A DNA stretch of 64,000 bases, from the NCBI GenBank assembly GCA_963665405.2, contig OY762261.2:744001-808000 (forward strand), in the 5' to 3' direction. Shown piece by piece: positions 1 to 8,727 of this stretch. The position numbers and the translations under genes were made by a program. Every line of letters begins with the position of its first letter. Within the stretch, counting starts at the first letter, position 1. Below the pieces are notes generated by a model. The model made no database searches. It had not been told where the DNA came from and saw only the letters and a program-made list of their open reading frames with translations. Source of the stretch: G963665405 sp963665405 (GTDB lineage Bacteria > Chloroflexota > Dehalococcoidia > Lucifugimonadales > G963665405).

Positions 1-894
1 AGCCTGCTGGAATTGCAGGACGTAACGTTCCCTCGGACGTTCCAGCTCGTCTTCTTCCCGTTCCTGGTCGTGGGCTTCGGGGTGCTGGCCGGTCTGTGGC
101 CTTTCCACACCTGGTCGCCCGACGGCCACGTGGCGGCGCCGACCGCCACGAGCATGGTCCACGCCGGCGTACTGATGAAGCTGGGCGCCTACGGCATCAT
201 CAGGGTGGGCGTGCTCCTTCTCCCCGAGGGCGCCGACAAGTGGATGCCGGTCCTGATAGGACTGGCCACCGTGAACGTCCTGTACGGGGCGATCTCGGCG
301 ATGGGCCAGAGAGACCTGAAGTACGTCATCGGCTACTCGAGCATCAGCCACATGGGGTTCGTCCTGATGGGCATCGCCACGCTTCATCCGCTGGGCATGA
401 GCGGGGCGGTCCTCCAGATGTTCTCGCACGGGATCATGACCGCCCTCTTCTTTGCCGCCGTCGGGGTGATATACGACCGGACCCATACCAGGGACATCAT
501 GGTGCTCGAGGGGCTCGCCAAGCGGATGGGGGTGACCGCCACGTTCTTCGTCGTGGCGGCGCTGACCTCGCTGGGGCTGCCGGGTCTGAGCGGCTTCGTC
601 GCGGAGCTGCTGGTGTTCCTCGGGCTGTTCCAGACCTACCCTGTACTAGGCGTCCTGGGAATCATCGGTGCGGCGATCACCGCGGTCTACATCCTGAGGC
701 TGCTGGCGAAGGTGTTCTTCGGCCCGATCGGAGAGCCCTGGAAGGACCAGACCGACGCGTCCAGACTCGAGGGCTTCTCGATGGCGGCCCTGGCAGGGTT
801 CGTTCTGCTTGTCGGGCTCTTCCCGTTCCCGTTCATACGGGTGATCGACACCGGCGTGGCGGAGCTTCTGGCCACGGTTGCGGCAAGCGGATGA
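1..894 (+). CDS. nuoM: NADH-quinone oxidoreductase subunit M, C-terminal part
   Basis: Membrane subunit of respiratory complex I, one of the antiporter-like proton-pumping subunits. The frame is open from the first base, so the start lies outside the window; about 297 codons are visible. The visible part holds the conserved block PFHTWSPDGHVAAPTATSM followed by several hydrophobic helices and HGIMTALFF, as expected for the second half of NuoM. Its stop overlaps the start of nuoN (ATGA at 891-894), which indicates translational coupling in one nuo operon. Confident from family motifs and order. Confidence 0.95.
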   Translation, partial: SLLELQDVTFPRTFQLVFFPFLVVGFGVLAGLWPFHTWSPDGHVAAPTATSMVHAGVLMKLGAYGIIRVGVLLLPEGADKWMPVLIGLATVNVLYGAISAMGQRDLKYVIGYSSISHMGFVLMGIATLHPLGMSGAVLQMFSHGIMTALFFAAVGVIYDRTHTRDIMVLEGLAKRMGVTATFFVVAALTSLGLPGLSGFVAELLVFLGLFQTYPVLGVLGIIGAAITAVYILRLLAKVFFGPIGEPWKDQTDASRLEGFSMAALAGFVLLVGLFPFPFIRVIDTGVAELLATVAASG

Positions 895-2399
895 ACAACT
901 TCACCCTCCTTCTTCCAGAGTTCCTCGTCGCCGGGCTGGCATTCCTGGTCCTGACCGCCGACTTCCTCTTGCCATCGGAGAGGAAGAACGTTCTGCCATA
1001 TATCGCGGCGGCCGGACTGTTCGGGATTCTCGCGTTCTCCCTGGTCTTCCTGTGGAACGACACGGACGTCCTCTACGGCGGCATCATCCGGATCGACGGA
1101 TTCGCACTCTTCTTCAAGGCGTTCTTCCTGGTGCTCGGCGGGGTCGTGGTCCTCGCCTCGGTCGAGCACGTCCAGCGACACCTGTCACACCCCGGCGAGT
1201 ACTACGGGATACTGCTCTTCACGGTCGTCGCGATGATGCTGATGGCGGCGTCGGGCGAGCTGCTGACCGCCTACATCTCCCTGGAGCTCCTGAGCTTCGG
1301 CCTCTACGTGTTGGTGTCGTACGACCGGTACAACCCCAAGTCGAACGAGGGGGGAACCAAGTACATCCTCCTGGGCGCCTTCTCGTCGGCTCTGCTGCTC
1401 TATGGGATAAGCCAGATATACGGCCTTCTCGGGACCACCAGTTTCGAGGGGATCAGCCAGGCGCTCACGGCCACGGGTGAGCTGAGCCCCGGTCTCATCG
1501 TGGGGCTGGTGCTGATCGTCGCCGGCCTGGGATTCAAGGTCGCGGCGGTCCCGTTCCACATGTGGGCCCCCGACGCCTACGAGGGCGCGCCGATCCCGAT
1601 CACCGCCTATCTGGCGGTCGGCTCCAAGGCGGCGGCATTCGCCCTGATACTCCGACTGTTCGCGGAGGCCCTGATGCCTGCCGCGGCCGACTGGCAGATC
1701 ATGATGGTCATCATGGCCGCTCTGACCATGACCCTGGGCAACCTGGTCGCCCTGGTCCAGAGCAACATCAAGCGGATGCTGGCCTACTCCAGCATCGGAC
1801 AGGTCGGCTACCTGCTCCTCGGGGTTGCGGCGCTCGCGTCCGTTGGCGACGATCGGACGGTGTCCCTCGAGATGTCGCGACTTGCGTCAAATGGGGTCCT
1901 CTTTCACCTGGTGGCATACGGCGTCACCAACATCGCCGCCTTCCTCGCGGTCAGCGCGTTCTACGACGTAACCGGCAAGGAGGAGATCAAAGACCTGGCC
2001 GGCATGGCCAGACGCGCCCCGGCGGTCTCTATGATCCTGACGGTGTCGCTGTTCTCCCTGGCCGGACTGCCGATCTTCGCCGGGTTCACCAGCAAGTTCT
2101 ACCTGTTCAACGCCGCCTCGGCCCAGGGTCTGCTGTGGCTCGCGGGGCTGGCCATGTTCACCAGTCTGATATCCCTCTACTACTACCTGTCGGTGATCCG
2201 GCAGCTATACATCGAGCCCGCGCAGGACCCCTCGCCGATACGAATCCCACGACTGACGGTCGGGGTCCTCGGGACGCTGTTCGTGGCGATCGTGTTCCTC
2301 GGGGTCTACCCTGCGCCGTTGCTCGACGCGATCCAGCACGCCAGCGACGTTATCGTATCGGCGGCCGAGATCCCTACCGGGCTCGTCCTTGGACAGTAG
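891..2399 (+). CDS. nuoN: NADH-quinone oxidoreductase subunit N
   Basis: Antiporter-like membrane subunit of complex I, 502 aa, the usual length for NuoN. The ATG overlaps the nuoM stop. The protein is almost entirely hydrophobic helices and carries the family block VPFHMWAPDAYEGAP, a lysine-containing SSIGQVGYLLLG segment and SLAGLPIFAGFTSKF near the end. It is the last complex I gene of the run: what follows is a serpin in the same direction after a 90-bp gap that holds only a possible 28-codon frame. Confidence 0.96.
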   Translation: MNNFTLLLPEFLVAGLAFLVLTADFLLPSERKNVLPYIAAAGLFGILAFSLVFLWNDTDVLYGGIIRIDGFALFFKAFFLVLGGVVVLASVEHVQRHLSHPGEYYGILLFTVVAMMLMAASGELLTAYISLELLSFGLYVLVSYDRYNPKSNEGGTKYILLGAFSSALLLYGISQIYGLLGTTSFEGISQALTATGELSPGLIVGLVLIVAGLGFKVAAVPFHMWAPDAYEGAPIPITAYLAVGSKAAAFALILRLFAEALMPAAADWQIMMVIMAALTMTLGNLVALVQSNIKRMLAYSSIGQVGYLLLGVAALASVGDDRTVSLEMSRLASNGVLFHLVAYGVTNIAAFLAVSAFYDVTGKEEIKDLAGMARRAPAVSMILTVSLFSLAGLPIFAGFTSKFYLFNAASAQGLLWLAGLAMFTSLISLYYYLSVIRQLYIEPAQDPSPIRIPRLTVGVLGTLFVAIVFLGVYPAPLLDAIQHASDVIVSAAEIPTGLVLGQ

Positions 2400-2406
2400 A
2401 ACTCCG

Positions 2407-2493
2407 ATGAGCGCCGAGGTCACGCGGCGAGAGACCGCGGTCTACAAACTGAGGCCTGGGTCCGATGACCGAGGCTCTAAGCCTGGTGAATGA
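2407..2493 (+). CDS. possible 28-aa peptide coupled to the serpin
   Basis: A short frame begins ATGAGCGCC 7 bp after the nuoN stop and ends in a TGA that overlaps the ATG of the serpin (ATGA at 2490-2493). The peptide is charged and polar with no recognisable domain. The only support is position and overlap. It could be chance, or a device that couples serpin translation to the nuo transcript. Low confidence. Confidence 0.2.
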   Translation: MSAEVTRRETAVYKLRPGSDDRGSKPGE

Positions 2494-3794
2494 GCTGGTC
2501 CACATCCGGTCCAGATTTCCGAGGAGTGAGGAATGATCCTTCAACCCCGTACGCAACAAGTGAAGGTCGCGGCCCAGGCGGTCAACGACATGTCCTCCGC
2601 CTTTACCAGGCGGCGCCTGGCCGGGATAACCTGGTCTTCTCACCTCTCGGCATCTATTGTCTTCTCAGGATGCTGCATGAGGGTGCGAGGGGAGAGACCC
2701 GTAGCGCGCTGTCCCACCTCTTTCCAGACGAACCCGCTGCCGCCGATCAAGCTCACCTTCAACTGCTACTGGACGACCTGAAATCGCTTGCCCAGCTGAG
2801 CCCCCACGAGCTTCCGCACTTTGAGGACGAGGCTCTACCCCTGCCCTGGGGGCAGCACGACAGTCAGGACGCAGACTCCCTCGGCGTTCTACACGGTGCC
2901 CCCACTCCCGATGATGTGCGGATTCATCTATCCGTGGCGACCGCAGTCTGGATCCAGGATGGCTATCGATACAACCCAGGCTTCACCGATGCGGTCCGGA
3001 CGATAACGGAGGGCGAGGTAGCGACCGCCGACTTCAATGATGGCCCTTCTGCCGCAGCCGCAATAAACGAGTGGGTCAAGGTGAATACGCAGGGGCTATG
3101 CGGCCCTATGGTTACCGCTGGTCTCTTCTCCTCGCTAACGAGGGCCGTCTTGGGGACAGCGGTGCTGTTCAAGGGTCGGTGGGAACAGCCGTTCCGCTAC
3201 GCCGAGTCGGGGCACTTCTACCAGCTGGATAATGCGCGGCTAGAAGTTCGGATGATGCTTGGTTGGTTCGAGAGACCGAACTATGTGAAACGCGACGGCT
3301 TCTGGGCTTTGGAGCTTCCGTACGATCGCAGACCAATCTCGATGGTGGTCCTCGTTCCAGACTCCCCGGGCGAGGAGTCCCTGGTTGCCCTGGAAGGTCG
3401 AATCGGACCGGGGTTGCGCGATGTCATCGATGCGGACCCGTACGAAGGGGACGTGAAGCTCACGATGCCCAGGTTCAAGATACAGTGTAGCCCTAAGATC
3501 TCCGGCAGCCTGGCCAGTCTGGGTCTGGGCACAATCTTCAAGCCAAGGACGGACTTCTCCGGGATCAGTAGTGAGCCCGGGTTCCAGGTTGCCGAGATCC
3601 TTCACGACGCCTACATCGACGTCAACCCCTACGGAACACAGGCCGCCGCCGCGACCCTTGCAATATATACGGGGATCGCTCGTCCCCGTCCGGAGCCGAT
3701 CGCGCTGACCATCGATCGTCCCTTCGTCTTCGCCGTGGTTGAGAAGACCTCGGGCGCGGTCCTGTTTGCTGGACGGGTAGTGAGGCCAGAGTAA
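2490..3794 (+). CDS. serpin (serine protease inhibitor family)
   Basis: A 434-aa serpin-fold protein. The core starts around residue 35 with LYQAAPGRDNLVFSPLGIY, the usual helix A/strand 6B region, and includes ELPYDRRPISMVVLVPD (strands 2B/3B region). Near the C-terminus is the inhibitory hinge GTQAAAAT followed by the exposed loop LAIYTGIARPRPEP and the closing FAVVEKTSGAVLFAGRV. The small-residue hinge suggests an inhibitory serpin. The P1 residue is ambiguous: counting from the hinge gives Ile, counting from the C-terminal PF gives Arg. No signal peptide is visible, so it is probably cytoplasmic. The first 30 residues are poorly conserved and the true start may be later. Serpins are scattered in bacteria and often horizontally acquired. 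Confidence 0.88.
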   Translation: MSWSTSGPDFRGVRNDPSTPYATSEGRGPGGQRHVLRLYQAAPGRDNLVFSPLGIYCLLRMLHEGARGETRSALSHLFPDEPAAADQAHLQLLLDDLKSLAQLSPHELPHFEDEALPLPWGQHDSQDADSLGVLHGAPTPDDVRIHLSVATAVWIQDGYRYNPGFTDAVRTITEGEVATADFNDGPSAAAAINEWVKVNTQGLCGPMVTAGLFSSLTRAVLGTAVLFKGRWEQPFRYAESGHFYQLDNARLEVRMMLGWFERPNYVKRDGFWALELPYDRRPISMVVLVPDSPGEESLVALEGRIGPGLRDVIDADPYEGDVKLTMPRFKIQCSPKISGSLASLGLGTIFKPRTDFSGISSEPGFQVAEILHDAYIDVNPYGTQAAAATLAIYTGIARPRPEPIALTIDRPFVFAVVEKTSGAVLFAGRVVRPE

Positions 3795-3856
3795 CTGACC
3801 AGTCGGTGCTATATAATAGGGGCTCGGAAGGCGGGCCTGCAGAGCGGATCGTCGAA

Positions 3857-3892
3857 GCCTCCCAAGCTACCAGTTCGGGAGGCCGGTTTTTT
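3857..3892 (+). terminator. rho-independent terminator after the serpin
   Basis: GCCTCCC (3857-3863) pairs with GGGAGGC (3877-3883) and is followed by CGG and six T residues at 3887-3892. It lies 63 bp after the serpin stop. A TATAAT at 3812-3817 just upstream raises the possibility that a very short RNA is made and ended here, but no convincing -35 is seen. Confidence 0.7.
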
Positions 3893-3927
3893 GCCCCGAC
3901 CGACCAGAAGAGATGAATAAGGGGTGG

Positions 3928-4034
3928 TGCAGAGGCGCGAAGCCCCTTTTGCGGGGGCTCGGGGTGCCCACACACGAACGGAAGTGCAGAGAGGCGAAGT
4001 CCCTTTGCTGGGGCGTCTGAGGGTGTTCTTCAGA
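3928..4034 (+). repeat. dispersed palindromic intergenic repeat, copy 1
   Basis: The 344-bp gap between serpin and PIG-L genes holds two partly degenerate heads of the type TGCAGAGGGGCGAAG (from 3928 and 3985) and then a decayed form of the TCTGAGGG...CCCTCAGA palindrome at 4016-4034. Related copies occur at 13403-13448, 13608-13627, 14188-14326, 37570-37619 and 53692-53770. No coding potential is seen in it. Confidence 0.75.
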
Positions 4035-4138
4035 CATTTCCCCCTCTCTTTATTAAGGGGGCGGGGCGCAGCCCCGGTGCGGAACGCACGACAGCGCAGG
4101 CGCAGGCCGAAAACGCATAAGGGAGACGCTTCCAGAGC

Positions 4139-4861
4139 ATGACCGAAGAGCAAGAAAGAGAGTTCAGCCGGATCATGGTCGTCGTAGCCCATGCCGACGA
4201 CGCGGAGTTCGGCTGCTCCGGCACGATCGCCAAGCTGTGCCATGAGGGCTGGGAAGCCGTCTACGTGATGTGCACCGACGGAAGCAAGGGCACCGAGGAC
4301 CGTGAGATCACTCCGGAGGAGCTGTCGAGCACCCGGAGGCAGGAGCAGATCGACGCCGGAAAGGTGCTCGGCCTCTCGGACGTCGTCTTCCTCGACCATC
4401 CGGACGGCTACCTTCAGCCGACCCTGGAGCTTCGGCGTGACATCGCCAGGGAGATTCGGCGCCACCGGCCGGACATCGTGATCTGCTCGAGTCCGATCCG
4501 CAACTTCACCCGTCCCTGGGGCGTCGGACACCCGGATCATCTCGCGGCGGGAGAGGCCACGCTCTCGGCGGTATTCCCGTCGGCGCGGGACCACCTGACC
4601 TTCCCGGAGCTGCTCGAGGAGGGACTCGAGCCTCACAAGGTCGCCGAAGTCTGGATGATGGGCGGGGAGCCCGACCACTGGGTCGATGTCACCGACTACA
4701 TCGACCGGTCGGTCAAGGCCCTGCTGGAGCACAAGTCCCAGCTCGACGGCTGGACAGAGGAGAAGGCCGGCGAGCTCATGAGAGACTGGCGCCGACGGAA
4801 CGCGGTCGGCACCGGCATCCAGTACGCCGAGGCCTTCAAGAGGCTGCTCTACAGATCGTAA
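4139..4861 (+). CDS. PIG-L/LmbE-type deacetylase
   Basis: A 240-aa zinc-dependent N-acetylglucosamine-type deacetylase family protein (relatives: MshB, BshB, PIG-L). The metal/catalytic motif near residue 17 reads AHADDAEFGCSG, with Ala in place of the usual Pro of AHPDD, and the third metal ligand motif GVGHPDH is present around residue 130. The fold and length match the family. The substrate is not shown by context: no thiol-biosynthesis neighbours are present. Start at the ATG following the repeat region; no strong Shine-Dalgarno is visible. Confidence 0.9.
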   Translation: MTEEQEREFSRIMVVVAHADDAEFGCSGTIAKLCHEGWEAVYVMCTDGSKGTEDREITPEELSSTRRQEQIDAGKVLGLSDVVFLDHPDGYLQPTLELRRDIAREIRRHRPDIVICSSPIRNFTRPWGVGHPDHLAAGEATLSAVFPSARDHLTFPELLEEGLEPHKVAEVWMMGGEPDHWVDVTDYIDRSVKALLEHKSQLDGWTEEKAGELMRDWRRRNAVGTGIQYAEAFKRLLYRS

Positions 4862-5049
4862 GGAACCAGGCGGTCGCATCGTTTCGACCGGACCGCCAGA
4901 CTCCCCTTCCCCTGTGCTCTCCGCCTTCCCCCCCGGGTGACCCCCACAGGCTCCTAACCCTCCGCGGACCCAATGGAGCCGCGCCGCATCAAAACCAGCA
5001 GCGCCGTGCATTTTGCGCGGCTCATCCACACGAAGCGGAGAGGTACGCG

Positions 5050-5721
5050 TTGGCGAAAAAAGGGCGGCGCCGCCGGTCGGGAGATCAACAGCAGCAGACA
5101 GAGACGTCTGCTCGTTCAACGAGACCAGCGCGTACTCGGGCGAGGAGAGGAACGCCACCGTGGCGCCGCTGGGTCAGCAACCCGTCGGTCATCGCCGCCG
5201 GCATCGTGACTCTGATCGTGGTGGGGGTGGTCGCGATGGTCGTCAGTGAGATCCGCAGACCTCCCGGCAACGACTTCGCGCTCACCGTCTACCAGGGTGA
5301 AGATGCTCTAGGAGGCAGCGAGCTGAACTTCTCCGACGTCTTCGCCCAGGGCAAGCCGGTGGTGCTGAACTTCTGGGCCGGTCTGTGCCCTCCGTGCCGG
5401 GCCGAAATGCCGGGCTTCCAGGCGGTCTACGAGGAGTTCAAGGGCGACTTCATCCTCCTCGGACTCGACGTCGGGCCGTTCATGAACCTGGGCTCCAACC
5501 GAGACGCCAGAAACCTCCTCCAGGAGCTTGGTATCTCCTACCCAACCGCCCGCGCGCACGACCGCAGCGGAATCTCAGAATACGGCGTCGCCAGCATGCC
5601 GACCACGGTCTTCCTCACCCCCGACCAGGAGGTCCTCACCACCCGCCGCGGCTTTGTCGACCGCGAACAGCTAGCCGGCCCGGTCAGACGTCTAATCGAC
5701 GCGTCGGCGGCAATTCAGTAG
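5050..5721 (+). CDS. membrane-anchored thioredoxin-like protein (TlpA/ResA type)
   Basis: A 223-aa protein with a basic, Gln/Arg-rich N-terminus, one transmembrane helix around residues 46-67 and an extracytoplasmic thioredoxin fold. The redox motif is CPPC within NFWAGLCPPCRAEMP; a cis-proline region MPTTVFL follows. TlpA/ResA proteins reduce disulfides in exported proteins, for example in cytochrome c maturation, though no such genes are adjacent. The start is a TTG at 5050 preceded by GGAGAGG seven bases upstream. The 188-bp gap upstream shows no other feature. Confidence 0.9.
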   Translation: MAKKGRRRRSGDQQQQTETSARSTRPARTRARRGTPPWRRWVSNPSVIAAGIVTLIVVGVVAMVVSEIRRPPGNDFALTVYQGEDALGGSELNFSDVFAQGKPVVLNFWAGLCPPCRAEMPGFQAVYEEFKGDFILLGLDVGPFMNLGSNRDARNLLQELGISYPTARAHDRSGISEYGVASMPTTVFLTPDQEVLTTRRGFVDREQLAGPVRRLIDASAAIQ

Positions 5722-5732
5722 CACGTTCCCCC

Positions 5733-5984
5733 TCACGCCTCCTCGCCGTTGACGTCCGACAGCGACCGGCTCAGGCGTGACGCAAGCTCCGAGTCCTCGC
5801 GCTCGAGCAGCCGGATCAGCGCTCTGGCCATGAGCTGTACGGTCCTGTCGAAGCGGTCGAGGATGCGTTCCAGGCGAAACATGAACCACGCAAGAAGGAT
5901 CCCGGGGATTCCTGCGTTGAGGAATGGCGTGATGTCGATCCTCCACGGCTGCGCTCCCTCAGACGCCCTGGAGGAGTAGCTCAC
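5733..5984 (-). CDS. small one-helix phage protein, holin-like
   Basis: An 83-aa protein starting at GTG, overlapping the end of the large tail gene by 26 bp. A single hydrophobic segment (GIPGILLAWFMF, about residues 24-38) is followed by a long charged amphipathic helix rich in Arg, Glu and Leu. This layout, and the position as last gene of the phage run, resemble small BhlA/UviB-type holins. Function is inferred from layout only; no endolysin lies next to it. Confidence 0.6.
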   Translation of the reverse strand: MSYSSRASEGAQPWRIDITPFLNAGIPGILLAWFMFRLERILDRFDRTVQLMARALIRLLEREDSELASRLSRSLSDVNGEEA

Positions 5985-7920
5985 GGTTGACGCTGGTCCA
6001 CCCCTCCCCCACCGTGATCCTGTGGCCCTCGACGAAGAACGCCTCGTTGATTCCCATGTCGGAGTAGCTCACGGTCACCCTGTCAGACAGATGGCGGTGC
6101 AGGATGAGCATCAGGCAGGCCTTGGAGCCGTTCGGGACCACGATGTTCAGGACGGTCTTGGGGTCTTTCTTGCGGTCTCTTCGGCTCCCCGCCGTCGCCT
6201 GAGCGACGTCGACCTCGCGGGTCCAGCGAGCCTCGATGCTCTTGGTGCGCTCTCCGTAGGTGCTCTTGCTCGTAGCGTCCTCGGCGATCACGATGACCGG
6301 CGCGTCGTAGGTTATCGCGTTCAGCGTCCGCAGCTTTAGCAGGGTCAGGTAGCCGGCGGTGGCGCCGAAGGCGACTCTGATGAGCGTCCCCTTCCCGTTG
6401 AAGTCCGCCGTGTTCGGGTGGGTGACCGTCAGCTCGCTGGAGATGTCCGTCCCCATTCCGTCCTGCTGCGTGTTGGCGTCGTAGTCGGTGTTCTCGACCG
6501 GCGTCAGTTGGCCCGCCACCACGTCGTAGTCCTTGCTCTCCGCGAGGAAGTCCTTGGTCTCGCTGGACGCGAACTGCGGCTTCTCGGTCAGTGTCCAGGC
6601 GGTCTGGGAGCCGTTGTTGGTGGCGTCCCTGATACGCATGAACACGATGTTCTCGATGCTGCCGTTTCCGTCGTCCCAGACCAGCTCCGAGAAGTACGGG
6701 TTCGTGCCGTCGTCGGTATCCTTGATGGTCGCCCTGGAGGCGGTGTGGGGGCTAGAGGCGCGATGCGAGCGACTCTCGAGACGCCAGAAGCCGTGGCCGT
6801 CGACGTAGACGAACCCATCCTCCTCATCCTGAAGGCGATGAATTTCGTCGGCGGCCTGCACCCCCCAGATCGACGCCGACCACGTATTGGGGACCAGATT
6901 CACCCCGGAGTCGAGCCGGCGCCTTGCCGTGTCGACGTCGGTGTAGTCGAGCATGTCGTCGAGAATCTCGTCTGAAGACTGTGGGAGCGCCGCGGTCGAG
7001 TACATGTACAGCGTGACGCTGCTCAGGCGCTCCATCTCGTCAAGCGCCCTCAGATAGCAGTACTGAGCGCCCAGACGCGGCCTCGGGTGAATAGAGTCGA
7101 CGAACCCGTAGAACAGGGAGACCCACCCTCCGAAGCTGAGCCAGGTGTGGTCCGACTCGTCGTCGGCGTAGAGCCCGTGCCGGGTCGCCGTGTTGTTGAA
7201 CGACGAGATGGTGTCGACTACCTCCGCATCGTCGACGAACACCCTGATCGAGTCGCCGTGGAGCACCACTTGCAAGAACTTCTGGGTCGCCGCGGACCAC
7301 GTGTGACTCGCGGACGCGACCAGAGTGTCGGACCCGGCCGTCACCTTTCGCACTTCGATAGCGCTGCCGGTGACACGCACGGACAGGTAGTTGGTCGTGT
7401 CCGAGTAGCGAAAGCAGAGCCCGCCGTGATCCCCGCTGTCAGTCCCCCTCGCGAAGTCGCACCCCACCGAGACGTCCGCGTCGCCGAAGTCCATGGTCGC
7501 GATGCAGGTACCGGTGTTCTCGGCCGAGTCGGTCTTCGCCCCGACCCCCGAGCTGTCGATGTCGAAGTTCTTGAGGTTCTCAGTCCAGGCGAATCCCGAG
7601 TCGTAGTCCGGGGTGTGATCCGCGAGCTGGGTCCCGGCGGAGCCGGTGAAGCTGTCCCAGGGGTAGGCCGCCCTAACCCAGACCTTACGGCCGGGCTCGA
7701 GGTCCCCCGACAGCGGCGAGCTGCCGTTGGGCGGACTGTACTTGTGATCGTCGTTCTTCAGCTCCATCTCGAGGCGCGCGGACTCGATGTGGCCGCTCGA
7801 CAGGTCCCGGAGGTGCTCCAGCGTGAGCCCGAGCACGTCCGAGGTGACGTCCTCGTTGGAGTCGGAGAAATCCCCGTCGTCGTTCCAGTCGACGCGGACC
7901 AGCCACTTAGCCTGGGCCAC
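5959..7920 (-). CDS. large phage tail/baseplate-type protein with LamG-like region
   Basis: 653 aa, the largest protein of the prophage. It begins with WLVRVDWNDDGDFSDSNED, an acidic loop that could bind calcium, then a region at about residues 85-265 with the look of a concanavalin A/LamG-type beta-sandwich. The remainder is mixed alpha/beta and unrecognised. It starts at GTG with GAGGAAGG seven bases upstream. Its place after the tail tube and chaperone-like genes, where distal tail proteins are normally found, supports a tail-tip or host-recognition role. No catalytic motif was seen. Confidence 0.65.
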   Translation of the reverse strand: MAQAKWLVRVDWNDDGDFSDSNEDVTSDVLGLTLEHLRDLSSGHIESARLEMELKNDDHKYSPPNGSSPLSGDLEPGRKVWVRAAYPWDSFTGSAGTQLADHTPDYDSGFAWTENLKNFDIDSSGVGAKTDSAENTGTCIATMDFGDADVSVGCDFARGTDSGDHGGLCFRYSDTTNYLSVRVTGSAIEVRKVTAGSDTLVASASHTWSAATQKFLQVVLHGDSIRVFVDDAEVVDTISSFNNTATRHGLYADDESDHTWLSFGGWVSLFYGFVDSIHPRPRLGAQYCYLRALDEMERLSSVTLYMYSTAALPQSSDEILDDMLDYTDVDTARRRLDSGVNLVPNTWSASIWGVQAADEIHRLQDEEDGFVYVDGHGFWRLESRSHRASSPHTASRATIKDTDDGTNPYFSELVWDDGNGSIENIVFMRIRDATNNGSQTAWTLTEKPQFASSETKDFLAESKDYDVVAGQLTPVENTDYDANTQQDGMGTDISSELTVTHPNTADFNGKGTLIRVAFGATAGYLTLLKLRTLNAITYDAPVIVIAEDATSKSTYGERTKSIEARWTREVDVAQATAGSRRDRKKDPKTVLNIVVPNGSKACLMLILHRHLSDRVTVSYSDMGINEAFFVEGHRITVGEGWTSVNRELLLQGV

Positions 7921-7969
7921 TATCCGTCCTTCCTCGCGTCACGCCCATCCCTTTCGAACCCATTGCCGG

Positions 7970-8236
7970 TCATAGAGGCAGTCCGCGGCGCTTGTCCTCG
8001 CTGATGAGACGCTTGATCTCCTTGGCGAGGGCTCGCAGCTCCCGCTCGTCTCGCCCACGGAGGGAGCTGCCGGACCCGACCGACCCCCCGCCTGGCGTTC
8101 GGGCTGGCCTCGCCGCGCGACCCGAGACGATCGCAATCGCCGAGACCAGGCCGCTCCTGGCCACCAGAGCCGCAAGGACCTCTTCGGTCTCGGACATCAG
8201 TCGCGATAGACCGCCGGACCGCGCGTTACCGTCCAT
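7970..8236 (-). CDS. small phage protein after the tail chaperone-like gene
   Basis: An 88-aa protein with a Gly/Ser/Arg-rich middle and a C-terminal charged helix (ELRALAKEIKRLI). The ATG at 8236 is preferred because GGAGG lies six bases upstream; an ATG two codons earlier has no room for a ribosome site. It overlaps the end of the upstream gene by 11 bp in another frame. In siphophages this place is taken by the frameshifted second tail chaperone and then the tape measure, but no tape-measure-like sequence is present. Function unknown. Confidence 0.6.
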   Translation of the reverse strand: MDGNARSGGLSRLMSETEEVLAALVARSGLVSAIAIVSGRAARPARTPGGGSVGSGSSLRGRDERELRALAKEIKRLISEDKRRGLPL

Positions 8237-8726
8237 GAACATCCTCCGGGAAGGCCAACGCGCCCTCGTCCTCTCTCGCTCGGCTCACCGACAGGTACAT
8301 GACCATCCGTTCCACCACATCCGCCGGTGTATCCTGCAGCACAGTCCAGCTCCAGCCGGTAATCACCATGATGTGCACCTCTTCGAAGCCGGACGGGACC
8401 CTGCCGGTCACCAGATCGGAGAACAGGTCCTCCGCCTCGACCCTCAGGGAGCTCTCGGGCAACGCTCGGATCAACTGTCCATGGACCACCTTCAGGACAG
8501 CCTCGATGTCTCCCTCGTTTCGTCCGGCGACGGACTCGAGATTCACGTCGCCGGAAAAGCTCCACGCGGTCGTCAGGGACACCAGCGCCCGGATGGCCGT
8601 CTCTGTCCCATCGTCGTCACGAGCCCCGTCCCAGGCTCGTACGTCGCGCCACAGAGGTCTGGACCGTAGCTCCCACCATCCCCCGGAGGGGAGCGCTACC
8701 CTGGCGATGTCGCCTGGAGGCGCCAA
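8226..8726 (-). CDS. tail assembly chaperone-like phage protein
   Basis: A 166-aa protein with no sequence motif I can name. It begins IARVALPSGGWWELRSRPLW and has a helical C-terminal half with VVERMVMYLSVSRA. It directly follows the tail tube gene, with one base between them, which is the standard place of the tail assembly chaperone, and its size fits. The assignment rests on gene order. Confidence 0.55.
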   Translation of the reverse strand: MAPPGDIARVALPSGGWWELRSRPLWRDVRAWDGARDDDGTETAIRALVSLTTAWSFSGDVNLESVAGRNEGDIEAVLKVVHGQLIRALPESSLRVEAEDLFSDLVTGRVPSGFEEVHIMVITGWSWTVLQDTPADVVERMVMYLSVSRAREDEGALAFPEDVHGR

Positions 8727-8727
8727 G

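Noticed and set aside
96..890. Long plus-strand frame running into nuoN.
   Set aside because: The first 265 codons are an out-of-frame reading of nuoM; the real NuoN begins at the ATG at 891.
3801..3892. Possible small RNA between a TATAAT at 3812 and the terminator at 3857-3892.
   Set aside because: No -35 element at a workable distance and the terminator is explained as the end of the serpin transcript.
8226..8242. Programmed frameshift joining the tail chaperone-like gene to the next gene.
   Set aside because: The offset would need a +1 or -2 shift, no slippery heptamer is visible, and GGAGG is correctly placed for a separate start at 8236.
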